From Flagellimonas aequoris (lineage in GTDB: Bacteria > Bacteroidota > Bacteroidia > Flavobacteriales > Flavobacteriaceae): DNA of 64,000 nucleotides. The stretch's first letter is position 1, and each line of letters starts with the position of its first letter. Made by a program: the position numbers and the translations under genes. The notes under the pieces are model-generated. The model was not told the origin of the DNA, searched no databases, and was given only the letters and a program-made list of their open reading frames with translations. The stretch is taken from contig NZ_QXFJ01000030.1 in assembly GCF_003584165.1 (NCBI RefSeq), forward strand, positions 248,001-312,000, in the 5' to 3' direction. Below, one piece after another: positions 16,078 through 25,468 of this stretch.

Positions 16078-17580
16078 TCAATTTGCTAGAAATACCCGAA
16101 TATCATTAGCCAATTTCACCAAATCAGGTTCATGGGTGTACATCATATGACCTGCTTCGTAATAGAACAGTTGAACCTTTTCCCGTTCGATGCCATTTCT
16201 GGAAAAAGTGTATTCAGCATCAAAAAAAGGACAGATGAGGTCGTAATAACCACAGGCGACCATCACTTTCATTTCGGTGTTTCTTCGCATGGTTTCACTT
16301 AGTTTTCGGGTCACGTTCACATAGGAAGGTTCCCAACCGTGTCCCTCGGGCACAGGTTTCCAGTCCCATTTGCCGTAAATACCATCGTTTCCTGTCAAAT
16401 AAGGCCTGTCCATGTCTACCTTCAACGTGGAGGCGTAATAATGGTTAAGCCCAGCGGTATAGGCCGAACCGATTTGGTAGCTGGCCGGATCGCCTAAGTG
16501 GGGTCCATCCGAAAGCTTGTCCACTTCGTCACCCATAAAGCGACCGTCCAAGCGGCCCACGGCAAGGCCCTTATCCGCAAGGAGTTGCTTTTGGAATCGG
16601 GGTACCAACACCCTTAGGTCCGATTTTAAAATATAAGCTTTGTCCAACCCCATAAACTGACTAAGCTGCTCCGCGATTTTATTCTTTTCAGTATCGGTCA
16701 ACAAGGAGCCTTTGTACAGGGCCGGGGCATAGGTATTGTACGTGAAATTTCGACATTCTTCGACAAAGGCCTCGAGGGATTTGCCCTGACCGGCTTTTTT
16801 ATGGTACCACGCCGTAGCAGCCATACTGGGCAAATAGGTCAGATAGGAGGTGATGTTGTCATGTTCGGAAGTAGAACCCGCGTAGTCCAAGGCTTGGGAA
16901 ATCAGGATCAGACCGTTCAAGGCCATGTCCTGCCCATCGCCTTCCAAGGCATTTGCCACTCCAGCGGCCCTAGTGGTGCCAAAACTTTCGCCGATGATGT
17001 ATTTGGGGGACATCCAACGCTTGTTTTCGGTGACCCATTGCCGTATGAACTGCGCCACTGAGTTTGCATCTTGGGTCAGTCCCCAAAAATCCTTTTCCTT
17101 ACCCTTCCCGATGACTTTGCTATAGCCAGTGCCTACGGGGTCGATAAAGACCAAGTCGGTCAGGTCCATGATGCCATGGGTGTTGGGAACCAAAGAGTAG
17201 GGGGCAGCGCCATCATCTTTGGTGGCATCGGAGTCTGTTTTTACCAATTGCGGACCGAACATGCCCATTTGCAACCACACGGAAGCCGACCCGGGTCCAC
17301 CATTGAATACAAAGGCCACTGGCCGTTTGGTGGTATCCTCCACACCTTGTTGCACATAGGCTGTGGACCAGATGGAGGCCACAGGTTCCCCTTTTTCGTT
17401 TTTCAGATAGGTTTCGGAAGCAATGGCCGTGTACTTGATCAATTTGCCACCATTGGTGATTTGGTGGTTACTGACAAAGGATTTTGGTTCTGGTACCGAA
17501 AGGGAATCGGTTTGGGTTTCCTGTGCTGCAATACCCATTGAAATCAAGAAACAAATAAAGAGCGCGTATTGTTTTTGCAT
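16078..17580 (-). CDS. S10 serine carboxypeptidase-like secreted peptidase
   Basis: I chose the ATG at 17580 (MQKQYALFICFLISMGIAAQ), which gives a proper signal peptide; the reading to 17610 only adds ten residues. The 500-residue product has the alpha/beta-hydrolase family S10 layout: NGGPGSASVWLQMG, the nucleophile elbow GESFGTTRAAG (Ser near residue 190), CGYYDLICPFFDAEY with the catalytic Asp and GHMMYTH with the catalytic His. It would remove C-terminal residues from peptides in the periplasm or outside. It is probably transcribed alone. Confidence 0.88.
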   Translation of the reverse strand: MQKQYALFICFLISMGIAAQETQTDSLSVPEPKSFVSNHQITNGGKLIKYTAIASETYLKNEKGEPVASIWSTAYVQQGVEDTTKRPVAFVFNGGPGSASVWLQMGMFGPQLVKTDSDATKDDGAAPYSLVPNTHGIMDLTDLVFIDPVGTGYSKVIGKGKEKDFWGLTQDANSVAQFIRQWVTENKRWMSPKYIIGESFGTTRAAGVANALEGDGQDMALNGLILISQALDYAGSTSEHDNITSYLTYLPSMAATAWYHKKAGQGKSLEAFVEECRNFTYNTYAPALYKGSLLTDTEKNKIAEQLSQFMGLDKAYILKSDLRVLVPRFQKQLLADKGLAVGRLDGRFMGDEVDKLSDGPHLGDPASYQIGSAYTAGLNHYYASTLKVDMDRPYLTGNDGIYGKWDWKPVPEGHGWEPSYVNVTRKLSETMRRNTEMKVMVACGYYDLICPFFDAEYTFSRNGIEREKVQLFYYEAGHMMYTHEPDLVKLANDIRVFLAN

Positions 17581-17665
17581 GGCTATGGTTTGTGTTTCTA
17601 AAGATAGCAAAAGGATGGCTGACGGCCATTGCCAAATTGCTGCCAGGCAAGACTAATTGAGCTGT

Positions 17666-18088
17666 TTATTTCTGATAGACCACCTGCTGTATCTCACTGA
17701 TCTGAACCACGGGTTGTATGTTCGTGTAATTTTTAAAGTCGCTCACAATGGCATCGATGTTTGCCCCTATGGCTTGGTTGTATTCCGCAATGTTGCTCAC
17801 ATAAAAATAGCCTACGGCCAAATGGGGTGGCTGATCGTTAGGTGTCCTGCCAGAGATGACTTTGTCTATTTCATAAAACTTTAGATTATCCCCAATAAAT
17901 TGGGCTACCATGGGCATATGCTTTTGCTCGTAATAGTCCATATCGAAGGTTTTGTCCTCTCCGTTCGGGTACAAAATGGTCACTTTGTACATGCCTTTGG
18001 AAAGAGTTGAGGGAAGCTGGCCCGTTTTACAGCTTAGTAGGGTCACTAGGAGGAAGAGCGGAAGGATAAATGCGAACTTGGATTTCAT
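17666..18088 (-). CDS. EthD-family lipoprotein
   Basis: The 140-residue product is a lipoprotein (LLSC, Cys20) with a ferredoxin-like EthD domain: YKVTILYPNGEDKTFDMDYY, EQKHMPM and NDQPPHLAVGYFYVSN. EthD-fold proteins can be dimeric, and members act in degradation pathways or as small oxidoreductase partners, but no substrate can be given here. The secreted location is unusual for the family. It reads toward the S10 peptidase gene with an 85-base gap. Confidence 0.8.
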   Translation of the reverse strand: MKSKFAFILPLFLLVTLLSCKTGQLPSTLSKGMYKVTILYPNGEDKTFDMDYYEQKHMPMVAQFIGDNLKFYEIDKVISGRTPNDQPPHLAVGYFYVSNIAEYNQAIGANIDAIVSDFKNYTNIQPVVQISEIQQVVYQK

Positions 18089-18276
18089 GTGCGTGGATTT
18101 AGTGGTGTTTGTCTAGTTTGTAAAGGTAAATATATGATTTTCAGTACTTCCTATGCGGTGTGATTGCGACAAGGAGGGAGGTTGTTTTAATTTAATTAAA
18201 ATGATTCTTGAATCGGAGACTTTAGGCTCTGGGGAATCTACTGTTATTTAGTTCCGAGAATGACGTCATTATCATT

Positions 18277-18888
18277 TTATTCCACATTTTTAAAACGTAA
18301 TTCTCCATTTTCAAATTCAGGTACAATATCAATTTTTCTCCAAAAAAGAATTTTCAAATCGTTTTTTGTTTCTAAAGAGTCATATGATTTTGTAATTAGT
18401 TCTAAATGTTTTTGAATTCCATTCATTCCTTTGTTTTTAGATATTTCAAATATGAATAAAACCTTATCAGGACTATCTGCAAAATCAGCTTTTGTTCCCA
18501 TATTTTCATAGTTCTCCTTCAACAATGAAGTTAAGTTGACAGATTGAACTTGTCGTTCATTTTTATAAATGCTATCCTCGTCAATGTAAAATGTGTTTCT
18601 AGTTTTAGGATCAAACATTGGTACTTCACAATATTCAATTGGGTAGATATGACGAATTTTCTTTTTCGTTTCGAGAACAATTATTGGAATGCTATCATGA
18701 CAGGTGATATCTTTAAGTCGGTATAGAAGTTTTCCATAATTATCAAAATCTGATATTTGTAATAAAACATTTAAACTATCATTTTTATTCAACTTAAACC
18801 ACCCATATTTTTTAAGTTCTTTATTATGATTTCCACAACTCGATAAAAGGAAGATTACTGAGAAATATTTGGCGATTTTCAATAACAT
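18277..18888 (-). CDS. Hypothetical AT-rich lipoprotein
   Basis: The 203-residue product has a lipoprotein signal (FLLSSC, Cys18) and no recognised domain. It contains mixed strands (KLLYRLKDITCHDSIPIIVLE) and a C-terminal lysine/glutamate-rich region ending FENGELRFKNVE. Its coding sequence is visibly more AT-rich than its neighbours and its codons differ, with much use of AAA, TTT and ATA, so recent acquisition is possible. Flanking gaps of about 190 and 140 bases carry no repeats or integrase. Confidence 0.65.
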   Translation of the reverse strand: MLLKIAKYFSVIFLLSSCGNHNKELKKYGWFKLNKNDSLNVLLQISDFDNYGKLLYRLKDITCHDSIPIIVLETKKKIRHIYPIEYCEVPMFDPKTRNTFYIDEDSIYKNERQVQSVNLTSLLKENYENMGTKADFADSPDKVLFIFEISKNKGMNGIQKHLELITKSYDSLETKNDLKILFWRKIDIVPEFENGELRFKNVE

Positions 18889-19032
18889 TACTGTGGGTTA
18901 TATATTGATGCTAAAATTATTTTTCTATTGATAAAGCATTTACAAGCTTCATCCAAATTACCATAAAATCGGTTTCTTTTTCCATTTTAAGTAGTCTGAA
19001 TATCCATTTCCAAATTTTTCTATCTTGCTCTC

Positions 19033-19686
19033 ATGGTAGATTTGGAATTGTTGGACTATTTGGAGGGTTACCTTACCGAGGAGCGCAAACAGCGCTTTTT
19101 GGAGGTGTTGCAACTCCGTACCAAGCACATTACCGTTGCTATAGAGGATGTTTTCCAAATGCATAATACCAGCGCCATCATCCGTAGTTGTGATGTGTTC
19201 GGGGTACAGGAAGTGCATGTGGTGGAGGACCGTTTTGCCAAAAAGCTGGACAAGAACATTGCCATGGGGGCCGAAAAATGGGTGGATGTGCACAAATACC
19301 GGAATACTTCGGATTGTATCACCACCTTAAAGCAACAAGGTTACCAGATCATCGCTACTACACCCCATGAGGATTCCACCCTTTTGCCCGATTTTTTCCC
19401 CGAGAAGAAGTCGGCCCTATTTTTTGGTACTGAAAAGGAGGGGTTGAGTGAAGTTGTGATGCGGCAAGCCGATGCCTGCCTCAAAATTCCCATGGTAGGC
19501 TTTTCCGAAAGTTTGAACGTGTCCGTGGCGGCGGCCATCATTATACAGGATGTGGCGCATAAAGTGAGGGCCTCCCAATTGGATTGGCGACTGACCGAAA
19601 CCGAGATTTTAGAGAAACGGATGAACTGGACCCAAAAATCCATCCAACATGTAAAAGGCATCATCAAAAGATATTATGCCGACTAA
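19033..19686 (+). CDS. TrmH/SpoU family RNA 2'-O-methyltransferase
   Basis: The 217-residue protein has the three SpoU motifs: HNTSAIIRSCDVFGV (about 44-58) with Asn and Arg, LFFGTEKEGLS (about 131-141) and IPMVGFSESLNVSVAAAI. Together they form the knotted S-adenosylmethionine site. The C-terminal extension (EILEKRMNWTQKSI) is like TrmH, which methylates G18 of tRNA, so the target is probably tRNA Gm18, though other SpoU members modify rRNA. The next gene follows 42 bases later. Confidence 0.9.
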   Translation: MVDLELLDYLEGYLTEERKQRFLEVLQLRTKHITVAIEDVFQMHNTSAIIRSCDVFGVQEVHVVEDRFAKKLDKNIAMGAEKWVDVHKYRNTSDCITTLKQQGYQIIATTPHEDSTLLPDFFPEKKSALFFGTEKEGLSEVVMRQADACLKIPMVGFSESLNVSVAAAIIIQDVAHKVRASQLDWRLTETEILEKRMNWTQKSIQHVKGIIKRYYAD

Positions 19687-19728
19687 GGATTTTTTGTATT
19701 TTTAACTGTAAACCAATCCATTAGCGTT

Positions 19729-20253
19729 ATGTTGTTCCTGTATATTCTCTTGGGCCTTGTGGTGCTCGTCCTCATCTTGGCGGCTGTGGCCCCAAAAACC
19801 TATGATGTTTCTCGTTCGGTCATAATTGCCAAACCGAAAACGGAAGTTTTCACTTACCTCAAATCCCTGAAAAATCAAGATGTTTGGAGTCCATGGGCCA
19901 AAAAGGACCCTAATATGGTGCAAACCTTTACGGGAACCGATGGTGAAGTCGGCGCCACCAACCATTGGAAGGGCAATAAACAAGTTGGGGAAGGGGAGCA
20001 GGAAATCACCAAAATTGTAGAAGGGGAACGGGTAGAGTCCGAACTTCGCTTTTTAAAACCATGGGAATCCACTTCTGACTGCTATTTGGTTACAGAAGAG
20101 GTGGACAAGGATACTACCAAGGTAGTCTGGGGATTTTCCGGGAAGAACAAATTCCCCATGAGCATTATGATGTTGTTCATGAACATGGATAAGGCAGTGG
20201 GCAAGGATTTTGAAGAAGGACTTGCCAATCTAAAAGAGGCTTTGGAAAAATAG
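19729..20253 (+). CDS. SRPBCC-domain protein, membrane anchored
   Basis: The 174-residue protein has an N-terminal membrane segment (about 2-22) and a START/Bet v1-like domain: YDVSRSVIIAKPKTEVFTYL, WSPWAKKDPNM, and VERVESEL-type strands to the C-terminus. The fold makes a hydrophobic pocket, and no catalytic residues can be identified. Family members are annotated only as polyketide-cyclase-like or SRPBCC. Its stop is 8 bases from the stop of the convergent GH13 gene. Confidence 0.85.
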   Translation: MLFLYILLGLVVLVLILAAVAPKTYDVSRSVIIAKPKTEVFTYLKSLKNQDVWSPWAKKDPNMVQTFTGTDGEVGATNHWKGNKQVGEGEQEITKIVEGERVESELRFLKPWESTSDCYLVTEEVDKDTTKVVWGFSGKNKFPMSIMMLFMNMDKAVGKDFEEGLANLKEALEK

Positions 20254-20261
20254 GTTGAATC

Positions 20262-21950
20262 TTATTGTTCCACCAGTTCCAATAATGCGGTGTCGAAGTC
20301 GTTTTCCAGTATAACCTTGCCATTGGAGACCATGACCTCGGTTTCGGAATAGGTATCGTATAACTTAGTGCCATCACCAAAGAACCCTTTTACCCAAAGC
20401 GATTTTTTGCCCTTGGGCAAGTCCAGTCCAACCACGACTTTGTCCTTATATTCGCCTTCCACGTAGGTTCGGGAGAACACATAGGGTGATTTTGCCAAGC
20501 GTTTGTGCTTACCGGCACCTATGGCGGGGTGGTTCCTGCGGAACTGACCCAGTTTTTGCCAGTGTTTGTGTATTTTCTGAATGTTGGGAACAGAGTCCAA
20601 ATCCTTCCAGTTCATGAAAGAACGCAGGTTGGCATCACCTTGTGCACCCTCAACGATCAAAGGGCGTGAGGTTTCATCCCCGTAATAGATTTGTGAAGCA
20701 CCAGGGGTCAACAATAGCACGTTGGCAGCCCGGTAAGGCTGTTTTCTTTCTCGGTCAAAAGGTCCCCCGTCATCATGAGACGAAAGGTAGTTGAGCACAC
20801 TCTTGCCCTTCAACTTGGTGTTTAAGAGGTTACTGTATTTAGAAAAAATGGTTTCATAGTCGTTGTTGGCATCGGTCTTCAATTCAAAATTGATAAGACT
20901 TTTGAAACCATAACTGAAGAAGTCTACCTTTCTGTCCCCAAAATCATAGTCGCGCCCTCCGGAAATCCCATAGTTGTAGACTTCCCCTACCATGTAGAAG
21001 GGGTTTTCGTCCAAAATTCTATCCTGATGTTTTTTCTTCCACATCTCAAACGCATAGACAGCTTCTTTGTGCAGGTCTTGCCATGCGTTTTCGTTTACGT
21101 GTTTCACGGTATCCACCCGAAAGCCGTCCACCCCATAATCGTTGATGTAATCCGTCAACCATTTGATGATATAATAACGGGGCGCCCTGGGATAGCCTGT
21201 ACGCTCAAAAAAGAGGTTCAGTTCATCCAGTTCCTTGCTCAGCCTTCCTTCGTCCTTCCATTTGGCCAAAAGGGCATCGGGCAGCTCCACGGGTTCATCG
21301 GATTCGGTAAGGATATCAGGTAAGTTGGCCACCAAGGTACACTCGGTGGTGTTTTCGTAAGTAGTGAATTCGCAAGGGGGACCTGTGCGCACCCAATCAT
21401 CGGGCCAAACAGGGTCCTTATCGGTGACGGGTCCGGTATGGTTCAATACCACATCCAAAAGGATGCGTATGCCCTTTGCATGGGCAGTTTTTACCAGCTT
21501 TTCCAAATCTTTTTTGGTGCCGAAGTTGGGGTCAATGGCCGTCCAATCCTTGGTCCAATAACCATGGTACCCATAAGTATTGCCTGTTCCCTCATCCGTG
21601 GAACCGTGAATTTGCTCCACAATGGGCGTGAGCCAAATGGCATTGATGCCCAAATCGGTAAAATAACCTTCTTCAATTTTTTGGATGATACCCTGCATAT
21701 CACCGCCTTCAAATCCCCTTAGAACCCCGGTTTCCTTGGTGCGGTCAAAATTTACATCATTTTCAGGGTTGCCATTGTTGAAACGGTCGGTAAGCAGGAA
21801 GTATACGTTGGCACCTTCCCAAACGAAAGGGACTTCCTTTTTCTCCTGTTTTTCTTGAACTACCTGTGCTGTGGTCTGCGGTTGTTTTTCAACTTCCTTG
21901 CAGCCTATAAAAAGGGGAAGAATCGACATGACGACAAGTAGTTTTTTCAT
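20262..21950 (-). CDS. GH13 alpha-amylase family lipoprotein
   Basis: This 562-residue lipoprotein (LFIGC, Cys17) has the four conserved GH13 regions: DVVLNHTGP (region I), GFRVDTVKHV with the nucleophile Asp (region II), MVGEVYNYG with the acid/base Glu (region III) and YLSSHDDGG with the stabilising Asp (region IV). It would cut alpha-1,4-glucosidic bonds in maltodextrin-like chains at the cell surface or periplasm. No susCD-like genes or other sugar genes are next to it. The sequence cannot separate amylase from neopullulanase activity. Confidence 0.92.
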   Translation of the reverse strand: MKKLLVVMSILPLFIGCKEVEKQPQTTAQVVQEKQEKKEVPFVWEGANVYFLLTDRFNNGNPENDVNFDRTKETGVLRGFEGGDMQGIIQKIEEGYFTDLGINAIWLTPIVEQIHGSTDEGTGNTYGYHGYWTKDWTAIDPNFGTKKDLEKLVKTAHAKGIRILLDVVLNHTGPVTDKDPVWPDDWVRTGPPCEFTTYENTTECTLVANLPDILTESDEPVELPDALLAKWKDEGRLSKELDELNLFFERTGYPRAPRYYIIKWLTDYINDYGVDGFRVDTVKHVNENAWQDLHKEAVYAFEMWKKKHQDRILDENPFYMVGEVYNYGISGGRDYDFGDRKVDFFSYGFKSLINFELKTDANNDYETIFSKYSNLLNTKLKGKSVLNYLSSHDDGGPFDRERKQPYRAANVLLLTPGASQIYYGDETSRPLIVEGAQGDANLRSFMNWKDLDSVPNIQKIHKHWQKLGQFRRNHPAIGAGKHKRLAKSPYVFSRTYVEGEYKDKVVVGLDLPKGKKSLWVKGFFGDGTKLYDTYSETEVMVSNGKVILENDFDTALLELVEQ

Positions 21951-22044
21951 GAATTGGGATTTTGTCTAAAGCTATAAAATGAATATGGAATTCGAAAATT
22001 TATTTATAGCAAGGCAGACCTGTCCCAATACCCTAAACCATGAT

Positions 22045-22824
22045 TTACTGTTTTCTGTTCAACACTTTATATTCCTCATAACAACTGGAAATGGCATCCA
22101 AGATCTGCAGGTCGTTCGCTGTACTGATAAACGACTTTGAATAATTGCAGTTGTTCAGGATGTCCTCAATGTCCACTTTTTCCAATTGGAGCAGCTCCAT
22201 GAGGGTTTCCCTGTCGAATTTGGAAGCGAGCAAATCACGGATGTTATCGTCTTCCTTGATCTGTCTGAGTTTGCGCATCTGCCGCGGTTTCTTTCCGAAT
22301 AGGTTCCGTAAAAGGTCGGCCGGATTGAGGATGGCTCCCAAAACCTTGGTCACCGCACTGGGGTTTTTACTGCCCGCCTCGTAACTGGTGGGCAATCCTG
22401 AAATGCTATATTGCTGTGAATTGTTGATAGGCAGGTTCTTTACATCTATTTCCAGGTATCCCGTGAGTTGATAGGGTCTAACGATGACTTCTTCCAAGGC
22501 ATATGCCAGTTCGGTCAAGGCAATTTTGGTGTCGCCAAACTTGAACATGTCGTTGGTAACCCTGATTTTTTGGGTCTTGAAACCGAGATAGGAGAGGTAA
22601 AGCGTATCGTTCACGGCGGCTGGGATCGTAAACTTTCCATTTTGGTCCGTAATGGTCCCTTTTACCAAGTTTAGGTTGATGACGTGAACACTTTCCAAAG
22701 GAAAATCCGTCTGAGCATTCACTACCGTGGCCGTTATCTCTTTAACTTCCTGATTTTCATCCTCATTTTGGGAAAAGCCCAGAAGAGAAATCAAGGAGAA
22801 AAATGTAAGTAGAATTCTTCTCAT
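22045..22824 (-). CDS. Carboxypeptidase-regulatory-like domain secreted protein
   Basis: The 259-residue product has a signal peptide (MRRILLTFFSLISLLGFSQ) followed by a CarboxypepD_reg-like beta domain at about 28-115 (NAQTDFPLESVHVINLNL, DTLYLSYLGFKTQKI). This is the domain that usually leads TonB receptors in Bacteroidota, but here there is no plug or barrel. The C-terminal half is helical and carries KKPRQMRKLRQIKEDDN. Function unknown; it may be a periplasmic accessory protein. Confidence 0.8.
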   Translation of the reverse strand: MRRILLTFFSLISLLGFSQNEDENQEVKEITATVVNAQTDFPLESVHVINLNLVKGTITDQNGKFTIPAAVNDTLYLSYLGFKTQKIRVTNDMFKFGDTKIALTELAYALEEVIVRPYQLTGYLEIDVKNLPINNSQQYSISGLPTSYEAGSKNPSAVTKVLGAILNPADLLRNLFGKKPRQMRKLRQIKEDDNIRDLLASKFDRETLMELLQLEKVDIEDILNNCNYSKSFISTANDLQILDAISSCYEEYKVLNRKQ

Positions 22825-22899
22825 GCAATCTTTGTAGGTATAAATGTACTAAACAAAGAAAAATAAACAGGATCCGGATATCATTTAATATAGAATTAA

Positions 22900-24687
22900 C
22901 TAATAAAAACCAGGTCTCTTTTTACCGCCTTTTTTACTGAAATTTCCCTTTTTACCACTCTTGAAGGACTTGTTCTTGTCGCCTTTTCGGCCGCTACCTC
23001 CTTTGAAGCCGCCGCCACCTTTTCTACTGCTGCGCTTTCTTCCACCACCTTTTCCACCGCCACCACCTGGCTTGGTGGATACTTCAACGTTGATGAACCT
23101 TCCATCGACCTTAAAGTCCGTAAAGGTTTGGATGATGAATTCGGTCAGTTGCGCATCCGTATTGAAAAAGGAAAAACTGTCCTTCGTATCCACATTGTAG
23201 ATGTCCTCCTTTTCCAAGTTGAGGGTATCCCGAAGAAAATCCTTCAACGACATCCAATCATACCCATCGCGCTCCCCAATGTTGATGAAGTAGCGCACCG
23301 ATCCTTCGGATGGAAGGTCTTCCCTGGAGAAATCTTCACCACCTCGACTTTCCCTACCACCTTCAGTAGTGTTCAAGTCTTTGGTCTTGCTGTAGTAATT
23401 GTAAAACTGAGTGAACTCCACGGACACCATTTTTTTGATCAACTCGTCGCGATCGATACCTTCCAATACATCATAAATGGCCGGTAGGTAGTTGTCGATT
23501 TCTTTATTGACCTTGGTTTCCTTGATCTTGTTGGCCAAGTGATACAATTGGATCTCACAGATTTCGATGCCCGAAGGAATCTGTTTCTGGATGAACTCTT
23601 GCTTGATCTTGCCTTCTATGGCACGTATCTTTCTCACCTCTGAACGGGTAACAATAACCATGGAAATCCCAGATTTTCCGGCCCTTCCGGTTCTACCGCT
23701 TCGGTGGGTATAGGTTTCGATCTCGTCTGGCAATTGGTAGTTGATCACGTGGGTCACGTCATCCACATCGATACCACGGGCCGCCACATCGGTGGCCACC
23801 AACATCTGTACCTGTTTTTTTCTGAAGGCGTTCATCACCAAATCCCTTTGGTTTTGGCTTAGGTCACCATGCAAGGCACCGGCGTTATAACCGTCCTCGA
23901 TCAATTTCTCGGCTACTTTTTGGGTGTCGCGTTTGGTACGGCAGAAAACTACGGAAAAAATCCCGGGGTTGGCATCGGCCAAACGTTTAAGAGCGGAGTA
24001 ACGATCTCTTCCACCCACGGTGTAATATTCATGTTGGACAGTGGCTGCTCCAGCATTCTTGGTCCCAACGGTAATCTCAACCGGTTGAACCATGAATTTT
24101 TTGGCAATGGAGGCCACTTCTTTCGGCATAGTGGCCGAAAAAAGCCAAGTAAGCTTCTCTTCGGGAGTATTGGACAAAATATCCTTGATATCCTCATAGA
24201 AGCCCATGTTCAACATTTCATCGGCTTCGTCGAGTACACAATAATCAATTTTGGAAATATCGACCATACCACGACCGATCATATCTTTCATACGACCTGG
24301 GGTGGCTACAACGATCTGTGCCCCTCTTCTGATCTGACTGGCCTGTTCGGTAATGCTCGCACCGCCATAAATGGCCACTACGTTCAATCCCTTTATGTAT
24401 TTGGAGTAAAGTTTGAGTTCGTTGGTGATCTGAAGACAGAGCTCACGGGTAGGGGAAAGAATCAATCCCTGTGTGGTCCTACTCTCCACATTGATTTTTT
24501 GGATCATTGGAAAACCGAAAGCTGCGGTCTTTCCTGTTCCTGTTTGTGCCAAGGCCACCAAATCGGTGTCTTGCTCCAATAAAATGGGAATGGCTTTTTC
24601 CTGTACTTCTGATGGGGTTTCAAATCCTAGGTCGGAAATAGCATCCAATAGGGGTTGGTCCAACCCCAAGGTTTCAAATTTTGTCAT
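22900..24687 (-). CDS. DEAD-box RNA helicase with DbpA domain and basic tail
   Basis: I chose the ATG at 24687 (MTKFETLGLDQP), the usual start of this family. The 595-residue protein carries AQTGTGKTAAF, VLDEADEMLN, LFSATMP and YTHRSGRTGRAG in the helicase core, then a DbpA-type RNA-binding domain (FINIGERDGYDWMSLKDFL) and a Gly/Lys/Arg tail of about 50 residues. It unwinds RNA in an ATP-dependent way; a role in ribosome assembly or cold adaptation is likely. The basic tail probably adds nonspecific RNA affinity. Confidence 0.93.
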   Translation of the reverse strand: MTKFETLGLDQPLLDAISDLGFETPSEVQEKAIPILLEQDTDLVALAQTGTGKTAAFGFPMIQKINVESRTTQGLILSPTRELCLQITNELKLYSKYIKGLNVVAIYGGASITEQASQIRRGAQIVVATPGRMKDMIGRGMVDISKIDYCVLDEADEMLNMGFYEDIKDILSNTPEEKLTWLFSATMPKEVASIAKKFMVQPVEITVGTKNAGAATVQHEYYTVGGRDRYSALKRLADANPGIFSVVFCRTKRDTQKVAEKLIEDGYNAGALHGDLSQNQRDLVMNAFRKKQVQMLVATDVAARGIDVDDVTHVINYQLPDEIETYTHRSGRTGRAGKSGISMVIVTRSEVRKIRAIEGKIKQEFIQKQIPSGIEICEIQLYHLANKIKETKVNKEIDNYLPAIYDVLEGIDRDELIKKMVSVEFTQFYNYYSKTKDLNTTEGGRESRGGEDFSREDLPSEGSVRYFINIGERDGYDWMSLKDFLRDTLNLEKEDIYNVDTKDSFSFFNTDAQLTEFIIQTFTDFKVDGRFINVEVSTKPGGGGGKGGGRKRSSRKGGGGFKGGSGRKGDKNKSFKSGKKGNFSKKGGKKRPGFY

Positions 24688-24797
24688 AATGGTATATACC
24701 TTTGATCGCAAATATGTTGTGTTGCATAGAGCGATTTTAGTATATCCCGTTGGCCCATCGCAACACCTTGCCCATACCGGCGGCGTTAATAAAGCGG

Positions 24798-24805
24798 CAA
24801 AGGTA
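24798..24805 (-). promoter_or_regulatory. Candidate Bacteroidota promoter -7 box for the DEAD helicase
   Basis: TACCTTTG on the minus strand fits TAnnTTTG and lies about 110 bases before the helicase ATG, implying a leader of about 100 bases. No clear TTG -33 element was found at the expected distance, so confidence is low. Confidence 0.35.
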
Positions 24806-24827
24806 CACTAATTCTGATCAGTGGGAT

Positions 24828-25409
24828 CTATGAGGACAAGTTTTTTAAGAAGGCAACCAATTTCTCTACGGCCTTGCCCCTGTGACTGATGACATTTTTA
24901 GTTTCGGGCGGAAGTTCCCCAAAAGTGCTGTCGTACCCCAACGGCTTGAAGATGGGGTCGTATCCGAAACCGCCTTCCCCATATTGAGTATGGGTAATTT
25001 CACCTTCCACAATCCCTTCGAAAACATAGGGTTCACCGTTCCAATTTAAATGGATAACGGTTTTAAAATGGGCGTTTCGGTCGGTTTGGTCTTTCATTTC
25101 CTTCAAGACTTTGACCATATTGTCCTGGGCATTTTTGCCTTCTCCTGCGTAGCGGGCCGAGAATACGCCAGGTCTGCCGTCCAAAGCATCGATCAACAGC
25201 CCGGTGTCATCCGAAAAACAATTGAAACCATAGGTTTGGGTTACAAAATCGGCTTTGATTTTCGCGTTTTCTTCCAAAGTCGCGCCAGTTTCGGGAATTT
25301 CATCAAAACAGCCGATATCGTGTAAGGACAAAAGTTCGATGGAGTTGGGAAGGAGTTGCTGTACTTCCTTTAATTTATGGTCGTTGTGGGTAGCAAAAAC
25401 AAGTTTCAA
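24828..25409 (-). CDS. rdgB: Non-canonical purine NTP pyrophosphatase (RdgB/HAM1)
   Basis: The 193-residue enzyme removes ITP, dITP and XTP from the nucleotide pool by hydrolysis to monophosphate. Marks are the N-terminal FATHNDHKLKEVQ, SDDTGLLIDALDGRPGVFSARYAG, GFGYDPIF and TKNVISHRGKA near the C-terminus. Length and layout are those of the standard enzyme. It is alone on this strand between the DEAD helicase and the divergent methyltransferase-like gene. Confidence 0.95.
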   Translation of the reverse strand: MKLVFATHNDHKLKEVQQLLPNSIELLSLHDIGCFDEIPETGATLEENAKIKADFVTQTYGFNCFSDDTGLLIDALDGRPGVFSARYAGEGKNAQDNMVKVLKEMKDQTDRNAHFKTVIHLNWNGEPYVFEGIVEGEITHTQYGEGGFGYDPIFKPLGYDSTFGELPPETKNVISHRGKAVEKLVAFLKNLSS

Positions 25410-25468
25410 AATAGAAAAGGATTCGATTGAGGTTCAAAAGTAGTAATTTCGCCCATCAACCCATTTGT

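Noticed and set aside
23000..23060. Gly/Lys/Arg-rich ORFs around the 3' end of the DEAD helicase
   Set aside because: These are shadows of the low-complexity tail of the helicase in other frames and not independent genes.
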